Position numbers and translations under genes: made by a program | Assembly (NCBI RefSeq): GCF_016469335.1 | Contig: NZ_CP059888.1 | Location: 1,240,001 to 1,304,000, forward strand | Source: Flocculibacter collagenilyticus | GTDB taxonomy: Bacteria > Pseudomonadota > Gammaproteobacteria > Enterobacterales > Alteromonadaceae | Reading direction: 5' to 3' | Length of the DNA stretch: 64,000 nt | Part shown: positions 34,109 through 43,080 of the stretch, piece by piece | Layout: every line of letters starts with the position of its first letter | Numbering within the stretch: position 1 is the stretch's first letter | The notes under the pieces: generated by a model | The model's database searches: none | The model's input: the letters and a program-made list of their open reading frames with translations, nothing else | Told to the model about the DNA's origin: nothing

Positions 34109-35248
34109 ATGAAAAAAATACTCTTAGTTTTCGGGACGCGCCCTGAAGCGATAAAAATGTGCCCACTTGTAAAAAAGCTTAAAGATAATGAGAGCTTTGA
34201 AGTGGAGGTTTGTGTTACAGCTCAGCATAGGGAGATGTTAGATCAAGTCTTGTCACTTTTTGATATTACGCCTGATTATGATTTAAATGTGATGAAACCT
34301 GGTCAGTCGCTTTCAACGCTTACTTCAAATATCCTATCTGGAATGGAGTCAGTATTAAACCAATCTAAGCCCGACATTGTGCTTGTGCATGGCGACACCT
34401 CTACAACATTTTCAACTAGCTTATCTGCTTTTTATCAGCAAATTCCTGTTGGACATGTTGAAGCAGGTTTACGTACAGGGAATTTATATTCGCCTTGGCC
34501 TGAAGAAGCTAACAGAAAGCTTACCGGTGCAATAACGGAGCTACATTTCGCTCCTACAGAGCAATCAAAAGAAAACTTATTACAAGAGAATATTGATGCT
34601 CAAAGCATACATGTGACGGGTAACACGGTTGTTGATGCTTTATTAGAGGTTGTGAATGCAATAAAGTCAGATGAAAGCTTAATAAGAGATTTTGAGCAGC
34701 AGTTTGACTTTTTGCAGCAAGATAAAAAGATGATTTTGGTTACCGGGCATCGAAGAGAAAGTTTTGGTGATGGCTTTGAGCGGATCTGTGAGTCTTTAGC
34801 GTTAATCGCAAAAGCCAAACCAGATGTAAATGTTGTTTATCCGGTGCACTTAAACCCTAATGTACAAGAACCCGTTAATCGCTTATTAAGCGGAATTGAC
34901 AATATATTTCTTATATCACCACAAGACTACCTTCCATTTGTGTATTTAATGGAACGCTCAAACATAATTTTAACTGACTCTGGTGGCATTCAAGAAGAAG
35001 CGCCTTCACTTGGTAAGCCTGTATTAGTAATGAGAAATACTACAGAGCGTCCAGAGGCCGTTGCGGCTGGTACCGTTAAACTTGTTGGGACTGATGTTGA
35101 TGTTATCACATCAGAAGTGTTTAAGTTGCTTGAAGATCCTGATTACTATAATGCTATAAGTTTTGCACATAACCCGTACGGTGATGGTAAAGCGTGTGAA
35201 CGTATTGCACAAGCGTTACAGAGTTGGAAAAATACTAACAAAGTATAA
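34109..35248 (+). CDS. wecB: UDP-N-acetylglucosamine 2-epimerase (non-hydrolysing)
   Basis: A 379-residue cytoplasmic epimerase that interconverts UDP-GlcNAc and UDP-ManNAc. Motifs seen are [17 protein letters not shown] at the N-terminus, [47 protein letters not shown] and [20 protein letters not shown], all of the WecB/MnaA family. It precedes wecC by 18 bases, so the two form the UDP-ManNAcA pathway. Length is normal. Confidence 0.95.
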   Translation: MKKILLVFGTRPEAIKMCPLVKKLKDNESFEVEVCVTAQHREMLDQVLSLFDITPDYDLNVMKPGQSLSTLTSNILSGMESVLNQSKPDIVLVHGDTSTTFSTSLSAFYQQIPVGHVEAGLRTGNLYSPWPEEANRKLTGAITELHFAPTEQSKENLLQENIDAQSIHVTGNTVVDALLEVVNAIKSDESLIRDFEQQFDFLQQDKKMILVTGHRRESFGDGFERICESLALIAKAKPDVNVVYPVHLNPNVQEPVNRLLSGIDNIFLISPQDYLPFVYLMERSNIILTDSGGIQEEAPSLGKPVLVMRNTTERPEAVAAGTVKLVGTDVDVITSEVFKLLEDPDYYNAISFAHNPYGDGKACERIAQALQSWKNTNKV

Positions 35249-35266
35249 ATATAATATGGATTTGCT

Positions 35267-36529
35267 ATGAGTTTTGAGACAATTTCAATTTTTGGGCTGG
35301 GTTATATTGGCCTACCTACTGCTGCAGTATTTGCTTCTCGTAAGATTAAAGTCATTGGAGTGGATGTTAATCAACATGCTGTTGATACTATTAATCAGGG
35401 AAAAATTCATATTGTTGAACCTGACTTAGATATTGCTGTTCAATCTGCTGTAACTGCTGGCTATTTGACGGCAACGACTCAAGCTCAAGCTGCGCAGGCA
35501 TTTATCGTTGCCGTGCCTACGCCTTTTAAAGATGATCACAAGCCAGATTTAAGTTATATACGCGCCGCTTGTGAAGCCATTGCACCAGTACTAGAGAAAG
35601 GCAACTTGGTAATATTGGAGTCAACGTCGCCTGTTGGTGCAACAGAGCAGATGGCTAGTTGGTTGGCTGAGTTTAGAGTCGACCTAACCTTCCCTCAAAC
35701 CGATGGGGATAATGCTGATATAAATATCGCTCATTGTCCTGAGCGTGTGTTACCAGGGCATGTAATGCATGAGTTAGTGGCTAATGATCGGATTATTGGC
35801 GGCATGTCTGAAACTTGCGCTAAACGAAGTGTAGAGTTATACAAAACTTTTGTTAAAGGTGATTGTATAGTCACAAATGCGCGTACTGCAGAAATGGCTA
35901 AATTAACAGAAAATAGCTTTAGAGACGTGAATATTGCTTTTGCAAATGAGCTATCTATTATTTGTGATAAGTTAGATATCAATGTTTGGGAACTAATTCA
36001 GCTTGCCAATCGTCATCCTCGAGTGAATATATTACAACCTGGTTGTGGCGTCGGAGGGCATTGTATTGCTGTTGATCCTTGGTTTATTGTTGATTCGGCA
36101 CCTGAGCATGCAAAACTTATCCACACCGCTCGTTTAGTAAATGACAGTAAACCTGACTGGGTAGTTGAAAAAGTTAAATTGAAATTAGCGGAGTTTTTGA
36201 CTGAAAACCCAGAGAAATCTGCGAAAGATGTTACTATCGCCTGCTATGGTATTGCTTTTAAACCAAATATTGACGACTTAAGGGAAAGCCCTGCATTAGA
36301 GATCACGAAAGAGATCGCAGATTGGTTCGCTGGAGAGGTTCTGGTGGTTGAACCGAATATTAATGAGTTACCTAAATCATTAATATCTACTGTTACTCTT
36401 TCAGAAATTGATAGTGCGAGAAAAGGTGCAGATATTTCGGTATTACTTGTAAAGCACGAAGAGTTTATTAGTATCAAAGATGTATTAAGTACTAATAATA
36501 CTATTGATACGATTGGAATGCTTAGTTGA
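35267..36529 (+). CDS. wecC: UDP-N-acetyl-D-mannosamine dehydrogenase
   Basis: A 420-residue NAD-dependent UDP-sugar dehydrogenase, oxidising UDP-ManNAc to UDP-ManNAcA. The Rossmann motif GLGYIGLPTAAVFA is at residues 9-22. The active site PGCGVGGHCIAVDPWF holds the catalytic Cys, and ENSFRDVNIAFANEL and GIAFKPNIDDLRESPAL are family blocks. The pairing with wecB and the GHCIAVDPWF form point to WecC rather than UDP-Glc dehydrogenase. It ends the forward part of the cluster. Confidence 0.94.
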   Translation: MSFETISIFGLGYIGLPTAAVFASRKIKVIGVDVNQHAVDTINQGKIHIVEPDLDIAVQSAVTAGYLTATTQAQAAQAFIVAVPTPFKDDHKPDLSYIRAACEAIAPVLEKGNLVILESTSPVGATEQMASWLAEFRVDLTFPQTDGDNADINIAHCPERVLPGHVMHELVANDRIIGGMSETCAKRSVELYKTFVKGDCIVTNARTAEMAKLTENSFRDVNIAFANELSIICDKLDINVWELIQLANRHPRVNILQPGCGVGGHCIAVDPWFIVDSAPEHAKLIHTARLVNDSKPDWVVEKVKLKLAEFLTENPEKSAKDVTIACYGIAFKPNIDDLRESPALEITKEIADWFAGEVLVVEPNINELPKSLISTVTLSEIDSARKGADISVLLVKHEEFISIKDVLSTNNTIDTIGMLS

Positions 36530-36555
36530 TATTCTAAGCCGACTTCGAGTGTTGC

Positions 36556-36606
36556 ATAGGCTTGATTACGTTATCGTAGTTTACGATGAGTTGCAGTTGA
36601 GCCTAT
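36556..36606. terminator. Nested stem-loop between converging operons
   Basis: An outer stem pairs ATAGGCT with AGCCTAT, and an inner hairpin pairs ATCGTA with TACGAT around a three-base loop. It sits in the 148-base gap where wecC (plus strand) and the reverse operon end face to face, so it may stop transcription from both sides. No long T run follows. Confidence 0.4.
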
Positions 36607-36677
36607 AGTAAAAGCACTTGAGCACCTTACACTAATTTATATTTGTAAACAGCTTCATTGTATGTGACATTTTGAGC

Positions 36678-37901
36678 TCATTTCTTACCTGCTGTTACCC
36701 ATTCAGCCCATTCATTAGCTAATAATGTCCTATCAAACTGTTGTTTTGCTAACTTATTTGCGTTACAACCAAATTTAGCTAAGCTATTCCTCTGTTTTAA
36801 TTCTAGAGCAAAAATTAATTTTTCAGCAAATATGTCTGTACTATTCGGGGGCACAACAAAGCCACAGTTATGGTGTTGAATCAAGTCAGCTAACCAACCA
36901 GGGTAGTTGACTAATACAGGTAGGCTTGCAGAGATATAATCAAAAAACTTGTTGGGAGATGTACCATAATAGAATGCAGGCACATTAGCTAAAATTTGTA
37001 ATCCTATATCAGCAGAGGAAAATAATGCCGCTAAAGTAGCTTTATCAACTGGTGGCAAAAATATCACATTGTTGAGATTCATGTGCTTGGCTCGTTTTAT
37101 TAATTCAGGCTTAAGCTTTCCTTGACCTATAAGTACAAATTTTATGTCATCAACCTGTTGTAGCTGCAGCTCCTTTGCTACATCTAAAACGCTATCTAAT
37201 CCATTTGCGATACCATGTGTTCCAGCAAAAATAGCCATTAAATCTGTTTCTTTGACACCGCTAGGTCGAGCACCGTTATGTTTATTTTTAAATAATTCGA
37301 TATCTGAACCATTCGAAATAAGCTTAATTTTGTTTAGCGGAATGCCACGGCTCGCTATTCCTTCAACAATACCTGGTGATAGGCCAATGCACCTGTCAGC
37401 CATTCGATAAGCAAATAACTCTAGTAATTTTAGCAATGTTAATATAATAGGATTTTTGATGACCCCCATCTTTTTTGGTAATTCAGGCCAAAGATCCCTA
37501 ACTTCGAAAACAAACTCTTTTTGTCTGAATATCGACGCTATAATACCTGGAATTGCGGCGGTTAAAGGGGTTGATGTTGCAAAAATAATGTCATACTTTT
37601 CTGTTAGTGCCAGTTTAATGCTCTTTAATGCAAACTTAATAAATGTCCTTGAACGCTTAAAAAAACCATCACTATTGGAGTAAGAAAGCTCAAACTCAAT
37701 TACATCAATGCCATCAATGGATCCTTTTCTAACTCCTTTCTTAAAGCGCTTAGTGATTCCAGTGTTACCTCCCGAATAACTACCGCAAACCATTGTAACT
37801 TGATGACCAGAGTTAACGAGCTTTTTAGCCATTTCATACGAGCGTATTCCCGTAGAGCCGTATGGGGTAGAGAAATGTTGATGAAAATAGATTAACTTCA
37901 T
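36678..37901 (-). CDS. Glycosyltransferase, GT4 family (WbuB/WcaI-like)
   Basis: A 407-residue GT-B enzyme. I use ATG 37901, whose ATGA overlaps the upstream heparinase gene stop, rather than an upstream in-frame start that lies wholly within that gene. It begins MKLIYFHQHFSTPYGSTGIRS and contains FEVRDLWPELPKKMGVIKNP, a block typical of the WbuB/WcaI subgroup that uses HexNAc acceptors or donors. The donor site includes FYYGTSPNKFFDYISASLPVL. It is the last gene of the reverse operon. Confidence 0.88.
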   Translation of the reverse strand: MKLIYFHQHFSTPYGSTGIRSYEMAKKLVNSGHQVTMVCGSYSGGNTGITKRFKKGVRKGSIDGIDVIEFELSYSNSDGFFKRSRTFIKFALKSIKLALTEKYDIIFATSTPLTAAIPGIIASIFRQKEFVFEVRDLWPELPKKMGVIKNPIILTLLKLLELFAYRMADRCIGLSPGIVEGIASRGIPLNKIKLISNGSDIELFKNKHNGARPSGVKETDLMAIFAGTHGIANGLDSVLDVAKELQLQQVDDIKFVLIGQGKLKPELIKRAKHMNLNNVIFLPPVDKATLAALFSSADIGLQILANVPAFYYGTSPNKFFDYISASLPVLVNYPGWLADLIQHHNCGFVVPPNSTDIFAEKLIFALELKQRNSLAKFGCNANKLAKQQFDRTLLANEWAEWVTAGKK

Positions 37902-39715
37902 AGTTTGAATATATACTCTGTTTTTATTGTGCAAGCGCTACTAACAGTGACTTCTAACACTGGGGTTTTGTTTTTCTTAAGGTAATAAAGAGATTCCCAG
38001 CCAGTGGTTAGAGACATTTTTTTTATAGATGTGTTTGCTGATACTTTGATTAGGTGTTTGCCATCACTCAAGGTGTTTTTATGTAACTTCCAATTAGAGT
38101 TGCTAAGTCGCCATCGTAGGATTGCTTCATCTTTAAACCCTGAGACATTATCTATGACACGTAAACCCCCTTCTGATAACTGAACTTGACGTAAATGATA
38201 ATGTTGTTTGTTATTTTTATACGATGCAGAAAATGAAGCTGTATCACTTTCTATCAGTAATGCAGATGACTTTTTACTTTCTAGCCAGTTTCCGAATAGA
38301 AACCGGCTTATTCGGGGCATTTGTTGTGTGTTGTCGAACTGAATTGTGTTGTGATGTTCAGTATTTTCAAGGTGCAAGTCTTCTGAAGAGTTGTAACTAT
38401 ATGAACCTGCATCTTTAAGTAAGTTTTCCCCGTCAATCCAAAAGTCAACATGTAAAGCATCACAATGACTTGGTCTAAAGTGAAACTTTGGGTAGCGCAA
38501 TAAGACAAATGCAGAGCCTAGCCTTAATACTGCATACCCTCCATTTTCGAATAAAGTGCTTCGCTGTTTGGGGGCTGGTGTTGTAGGTTTTGTAATATTG
38601 AGCCAATCAAATACCTCATCCCAAGCTCCACTCTTAACAATAGCTCGAGAGTCATTAAATAAAGCCATCGATAATTGTAAAGAAGGGCGATAATCTCGAT
38701 AGTCGCACGAAGTTAAAGGTAAAAGTTTAGCACCATCATTTGCTCCTAAATTAGGTGTTAAACCTGTGGAAAGCTGAGTCATCTCATATAGCCACTCTGA
38801 AGCTTTAGCTAGCTTAAAATAAAGCGATGAAGAAAATGCATGTAGATTCAAATGCTTTCTCCAAACTTCAGTAAGACAAAATGTATCTAGCATTAAACGA
38901 TGATAATTCGTAGAGTATTGGCTAAAGCCTCCATCCGCATCGATTAGTTTGTTAGCTCTTTCTTCGAGCCATTTTCGTCCAAGAGTAGAATAATATCGTC
39001 CCTCTTTAATACCATATCGCTCTAACCATGATCCTCCAATGAAAAGCGCAGCAGCCTCTGAAGTACCGTGATTATTATTTTGAGCAAGAGCGTAACCGAT
39101 AGTGACTGAAATGCGCTTGAGGTGTAGCTGAATTAACTCAATTAATGCTGGTTCAGTTTTGGAGTTGTTAATAATGAGTGATGCTGCGGCCAAGTGCATT
39201 ACTCTAATTGATGCTTCTTGCCCACACTTCCAGTTTGGTCCGAGGTAAGGAGGGTTTTTACACAACCAATCTTTTAACCATTTATTAATTTTATCTAATG
39301 CCTCACTATTACCTGTTTTTACTAGCTGTGCGAACTTTACAACCCATTCAAAGCGTGATAATTCCCAAACGGTTTTTATATCCCCCACATTGTTATCAAA
39401 ATCACTAATTGACCACCAAGGGGTATTATTATGAGTCATTACTTGTTGATTAAATACGTTTTGAAACCAATTTGGTGTCGAGTGGTTTTCTACTTGGTAC
39501 CATCCAAAATACATGCGCCCACTGAGCCAACTTTTATCCGCTTTAGCTTGTTCTATATCACTTGCTTCTTGAAAAAAAAGATCAGAAGTTGAAAGTTTAG
39601 GTTTTGTTGGCGGAAATAATTTCCAGTATTTAATTTTTAACTTGTAAATCAAGACTCGCAGCAGGTTTATAAACCCAAGCCGCCAAAAGGTATCTATATG
39701 CTTAAGTAACGTCAT
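37898..39715 (-). CDS. Heparinase II/III-family protein
   Basis: A 605-residue protein with an N-terminal alpha-toroid (about 60-350) and a C-terminal beta domain. NNNHGTSEAAALFIGG, DADGGFSQYSTNYHRLMLD and HCDALHVDFWIDGENLLKDAG are family blocks with candidate catalytic Asn, Tyr and His residues. These are polysaccharide lyases acting on uronic-acid polymers. Embedded homologues are common in exopolysaccharide clusters, where they may edit or release polymer. There is no clear Sec signal (it starts MTLLKHIDTFWRLGFINLLR), so its location is uncertain. Its stop overlaps the next start by four bases. Confidence 0.86.
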   Translation of the reverse strand: MTLLKHIDTFWRLGFINLLRVLIYKLKIKYWKLFPPTKPKLSTSDLFFQEASDIEQAKADKSWLSGRMYFGWYQVENHSTPNWFQNVFNQQVMTHNNTPWWSISDFDNNVGDIKTVWELSRFEWVVKFAQLVKTGNSEALDKINKWLKDWLCKNPPYLGPNWKCGQEASIRVMHLAAASLIINNSKTEPALIELIQLHLKRISVTIGYALAQNNNHGTSEAAALFIGGSWLERYGIKEGRYYSTLGRKWLEERANKLIDADGGFSQYSTNYHRLMLDTFCLTEVWRKHLNLHAFSSSLYFKLAKASEWLYEMTQLSTGLTPNLGANDGAKLLPLTSCDYRDYRPSLQLSMALFNDSRAIVKSGAWDEVFDWLNITKPTTPAPKQRSTLFENGGYAVLRLGSAFVLLRYPKFHFRPSHCDALHVDFWIDGENLLKDAGSYSYNSSEDLHLENTEHHNTIQFDNTQQMPRISRFLFGNWLESKKSSALLIESDTASFSASYKNNKQHYHLRQVQLSEGGLRVIDNVSGFKDEAILRWRLSNSNWKLHKNTLSDGKHLIKVSANTSIKKMSLTTGWESLYYLKKNKTPVLEVTVSSACTIKTEYIFKL

Positions 39716-41863
39716 TTACTTATCGCGCAACTGTGCAGCAGCATCTATCGTAAACTTACTTACTTCATAGAGCTCATCAAAAGGAATAAGTGCGGCTTTA
39801 TTTGCCTTTATTGATGTTATAAACGACGAAATACATTCATTATGTCCCTTATTTTGCTTCCATAGCGTGGTACTTTTAAAGCCTTTCCATCCATAACCTT
39901 TTAGTTTTCTAAAATTATCAATCTGAAGGATTTTTCCTGATGTGAAGACTTCTAAGCGTTCTTTGGGATAGGAGCTACTTCCATTTGCCAAATAATGAAT
40001 AGAGCCAAATGAGCCGTCCGCGAAGGTTATATTTAATGTTGCAACATCTTCAATGTAACTTGGAATGGATGAGTCATACATTTTGGTTGCTTGCACAGAT
40101 GTAATTTTACTAGACGATAGGTGCCTCATTAAATCTACGAAATGGCAGGCCTCACCAATAATTCGGCCGCCTCCAACTTGGATGTCTTGTGTCCAATGTG
40201 AAGGAGGGAGGCTCCCAGAATTAACAGTGAAAATAAATGATTTTGGGGCGTTAACATTTTCGAGAAGAGATTTCATTTTAACAACAAGTGGAGAAAAGCG
40301 GCGATTGAACCCTACCATCAGCTGTAAATGAGGTACCTTTATTTTAGCAGCCTCATACGCTTTTTTGATATCTTCTAATTCCGTATGAGTAAGTGCCAGA
40401 GGCTTTTCAACAAAAGTATGCTTACCGCTATTTAAAGATTGAATCACGAAATTTGCGTGGCTGTTATGTCGTGTCGTAATAGCAACTGTATTAATATCTG
40501 CTTCGTCAAATATGTCGTCAACTGAAGTTGACGCTAAATTAAAGCCAAACTTTTTTCCATGAATGACACTGTTTGTTCCCCCTGATGAAACTAATGTGTG
40601 CAGCAATGCAGGTGTTTTAGCTAAAGCTGGAATAAACACCCGAGAAGAGTAATTACCCGCGCCAATTAAGCCAATTGTTACATTATCACAACTTTCAGAA
40701 CTTAATATTTTAGAAGGGGTGATCTCAACTTTTGTTTTGGTTTCAAGTTCTTTTTTGCTCTGATATTCAAGTATTACACCTAAAGGTGCTGGAGATGTGG
40801 TTAATGTGTCGTAAGCTTTTACTACTTCATCTAGTTTAAATGAGTGGCTTACAATTGGGGATGGATCTACTTTATTTGTCGCGATCATGTCGAGTATGGC
40901 TTCAAAATTTCTCTGCTCTGTCCATCTTACGAAGCCAATTGGATAATCATTCCCATCTACCTCATAACTTGAGTCATATCTACCTGGTCCATATGAGCAA
41001 GAGACCTGAAAGGTGAGCTCTTTTTCGTAGAACTCCGCACGGTTTAGTGTGAGGCCTGTGACACCTACTAGTATAATCCTACCACGTTTTCTTGAAATAT
41101 TCGCCGCTTGAGAAATTGGATCGCTTGAAGTTGTGGAGGCAGTAATTATTACACCGTCAACACCATTACTTCTACTAAATCTCAGCGCGGTGCTAATCAA
41201 CTCCTCACTGTTATTCGCGTTAAAAGATTCAGCGCCGAATTTTGCTGCTAGTTTAAGTTTATCTTCATCAAAGTCTACAGCTAATACTCTGCATCCGTTT
41301 GCGATAAGTAATTGAATGGTCAGTAAGCCAATTAAACCAGCGCCTATTACCACAAAACATTCACCTAAGGTTGGTGCTGCCAATCTCACGCCTTGTAATC
41401 CGATACTTGCCGGAACAGTGAAAGCAGCTTGCTGGTCAGTCACATTTTTAGGCACCTTGGCACATAAATTCTTATTCACACGTACAATATCAGCGTGAGA
41501 ACCGTTTGAGACAACCCTATCACCAATGCTTACATGCGTAACATTAGAACCTATATCAATTACACGCCCAACGTTACTGTACCCTAAAGGGATAGGTTGT
41601 GATAATTTTGAATTAAGCGCGCTAACAGTACTTAGAACTCCATCGGTTCTAATTTTATCGATAACCATTTTTACTTTATCTGGTTGTTGAAGAGCTTTTT
41701 CTACAAGGTTAGCTTTACCAAAGTTAACGAGCATTTTTTCTGTGCCGACAGATATTAAAGACTTATGTGTACTTATGAGTACATCATTTTTATTTACTAT
41801 AGGCAAAGGGGTATTTACCAAAAAAGTGTCACCATTTTTTAGGTCTTGTAATACTTGTTTCAT
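39716..41863 (-). CDS. Bi-domain oxidoreductase: zinc-type dehydrogenase fused to Gfo/Idh/MocA
   Basis: A 715-residue fusion. Residues 1-370 resemble medium-chain alcohol dehydrogenases (IPLGYSNVGRVIDIGSNV, VIGAGLIGLLTIQLLIANG). Residues 390-710 are a Gfo/Idh/MocA dehydrogenase (IGLIGAGNYSSRVFIPAL, KHTFVEKPLALTHTEL with the EKP motif, GGGRIIGEACHFVDLMR). Such fusions regularly accompany heparinase II/III genes in glycan clusters and probably oxidise or epimerise an activated or polymer-bound sugar. The substrate is unknown. It is directly adjacent to the heparinase gene (TAA followed by ATG) and overlaps the polymerase-like gene by four bases. Confidence 0.88.
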   Translation of the reverse strand: MKQVLQDLKNGDTFLVNTPLPIVNKNDVLISTHKSLISVGTEKMLVNFGKANLVEKALQQPDKVKMVIDKIRTDGVLSTVSALNSKLSQPIPLGYSNVGRVIDIGSNVTHVSIGDRVVSNGSHADIVRVNKNLCAKVPKNVTDQQAAFTVPASIGLQGVRLAAPTLGECFVVIGAGLIGLLTIQLLIANGCRVLAVDFDEDKLKLAAKFGAESFNANNSEELISTALRFSRSNGVDGVIITASTTSSDPISQAANISRKRGRIILVGVTGLTLNRAEFYEKELTFQVSCSYGPGRYDSSYEVDGNDYPIGFVRWTEQRNFEAILDMIATNKVDPSPIVSHSFKLDEVVKAYDTLTTSPAPLGVILEYQSKKELETKTKVEITPSKILSSESCDNVTIGLIGAGNYSSRVFIPALAKTPALLHTLVSSGGTNSVIHGKKFGFNLASTSVDDIFDEADINTVAITTRHNSHANFVIQSLNSGKHTFVEKPLALTHTELEDIKKAYEAAKIKVPHLQLMVGFNRRFSPLVVKMKSLLENVNAPKSFIFTVNSGSLPPSHWTQDIQVGGGRIIGEACHFVDLMRHLSSSKITSVQATKMYDSSIPSYIEDVATLNITFADGSFGSIHYLANGSSSYPKERLEVFTSGKILQIDNFRKLKGYGWKGFKSTTLWKQNKGHNECISSFITSIKANKAALIPFDELYEVSKFTIDAAAQLRDK

Positions 41864-43080
41864 AATTCCTCAATGGATTTTGTTGCTTCAATCGCGAAGC
41901 CTAGAGCAAACATAAAAAAATTACCCATGAGTGAATAACTAAAAATAGGTTGAAATAACCCATTGATAAGTAAGGGGAGTAATACACTCATAAGCATTAA
42001 TTTGTATAGTTTAATATCTACTTGATGGTTAAAACAAAGCTGTTTGAATTTAATGCAAAACAGATATATACAATACATGTATATAGAGAACCCTATTATG
42101 CCACTTTTAAACAGTAATTCGAGATATTGTTGGTGGGGCGTATCGAATTGAGGCATGTAGATAGAGAAATAATTAAATCCAAAGCCGAATAGTGGGCTGT
42201 GTAATATTAAACTTGCTGCAGCAAGCCATATATCAGTTCTACCAGATGTTATTTCATTTCCAGCAGTGTAGTAGTTAAATTTATTTAATACGCCATCAAA
42301 CAAGCTCGTATTGATAGGTAGGTTCCAATCAAAAGCAAATAGCAATATTATTAAAATAGATAAGATATATAGGTAGAGTACTTTCCTTTTAATATTAATA
42401 GATACCAAGAAAGTAAAAAATAGCCCAGTAGTAATGAAAACCCAAGCTGAACGTGAGATGCTTAATAGAGCTATAAAAGCAGAGATGAGTAATGCTAACG
42501 TCAATAGTTTTGTAGAAATGAGTTTTACATGATGAAAAAGAATTAATGTTAAGCTTAAAAGTACAATGTAAGATGTTGATGAATTCGGAAAGCCGTAAAC
42601 TTCAAATTTTGCCAGGCACCCCCCCCATCTGCCCTCATAGCCGCATCCTCTTGGCCATGAACCGTAAATTAAGTCACTAAGTAAAATTGCACAGAGTATG
42701 AATATAATACTCGAGGAGAAGCTTTTAACCCCCCGCCACCCATAAAGTGTAAAAAGTAATGCGCCACATGGGATGAGCAAAAATTGTTTAGAGAAGCGTA
42801 AAGACGAGGCTAAGTTACCTATAGAACCATACTCCGTAAACGATGCAACAATAGCTATTCCCAAATAATATCCAATTGCAACTAGAGGGAGGAGAAAAAT
42901 AGCCTTAGATTTGATTTTTAAACCATAAAGAAAAAAGAATGGAAGAAGTATGAAGGGATAAAAGTCAGAAATGATCATATCCATGGGCTTACTACCTAAG
43001 CTACCAACTCTAATTGAAATAGGTAGGCAGAGGCTGATCCCAATAACAAATGAGAGGTATTTAGATGCTGGCTTATGCAT
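41860..43080 (-). CDS. O-antigen ligase/polymerase family membrane protein (Wzy_C)
   Basis: A 406-residue protein with about 11 membrane helices and the Wzy_C region LFGFGFNYFSIYMPQFDTPHQ followed by QYLELLFKSGIIGFSIYMYC. The periplasmic His in DTPHQQYLE is the hallmark of WaaL/Wzy/PglL-type glycan transferases. It might be a second polymerase, the O-antigen ligase or a protein O-glycosylase; sequence alone does not decide. Two C tracts, eight bases at 42619-42626 and six at 42729-42734, lie in the coding region. Confidence 0.82.
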   Translation of the reverse strand: MHKPASKYLSFVIGISLCLPISIRVGSLGSKPMDMIISDFYPFILLPFFFLYGLKIKSKAIFLLPLVAIGYYLGIAIVASFTEYGSIGNLASSLRFSKQFLLIPCGALLFTLYGWRGVKSFSSSIIFILCAILLSDLIYGSWPRGCGYEGRWGGCLAKFEVYGFPNSSTSYIVLLSLTLILFHHVKLISTKLLTLALLISAFIALLSISRSAWVFITTGLFFTFLVSINIKRKVLYLYILSILIILLFAFDWNLPINTSLFDGVLNKFNYYTAGNEITSGRTDIWLAAASLILHSPLFGFGFNYFSIYMPQFDTPHQQYLELLFKSGIIGFSIYMYCIYLFCIKFKQLCFNHQVDIKLYKLMLMSVLLPLLINGLFQPIFSYSLMGNFFMFALGFAIEATKSIEEL

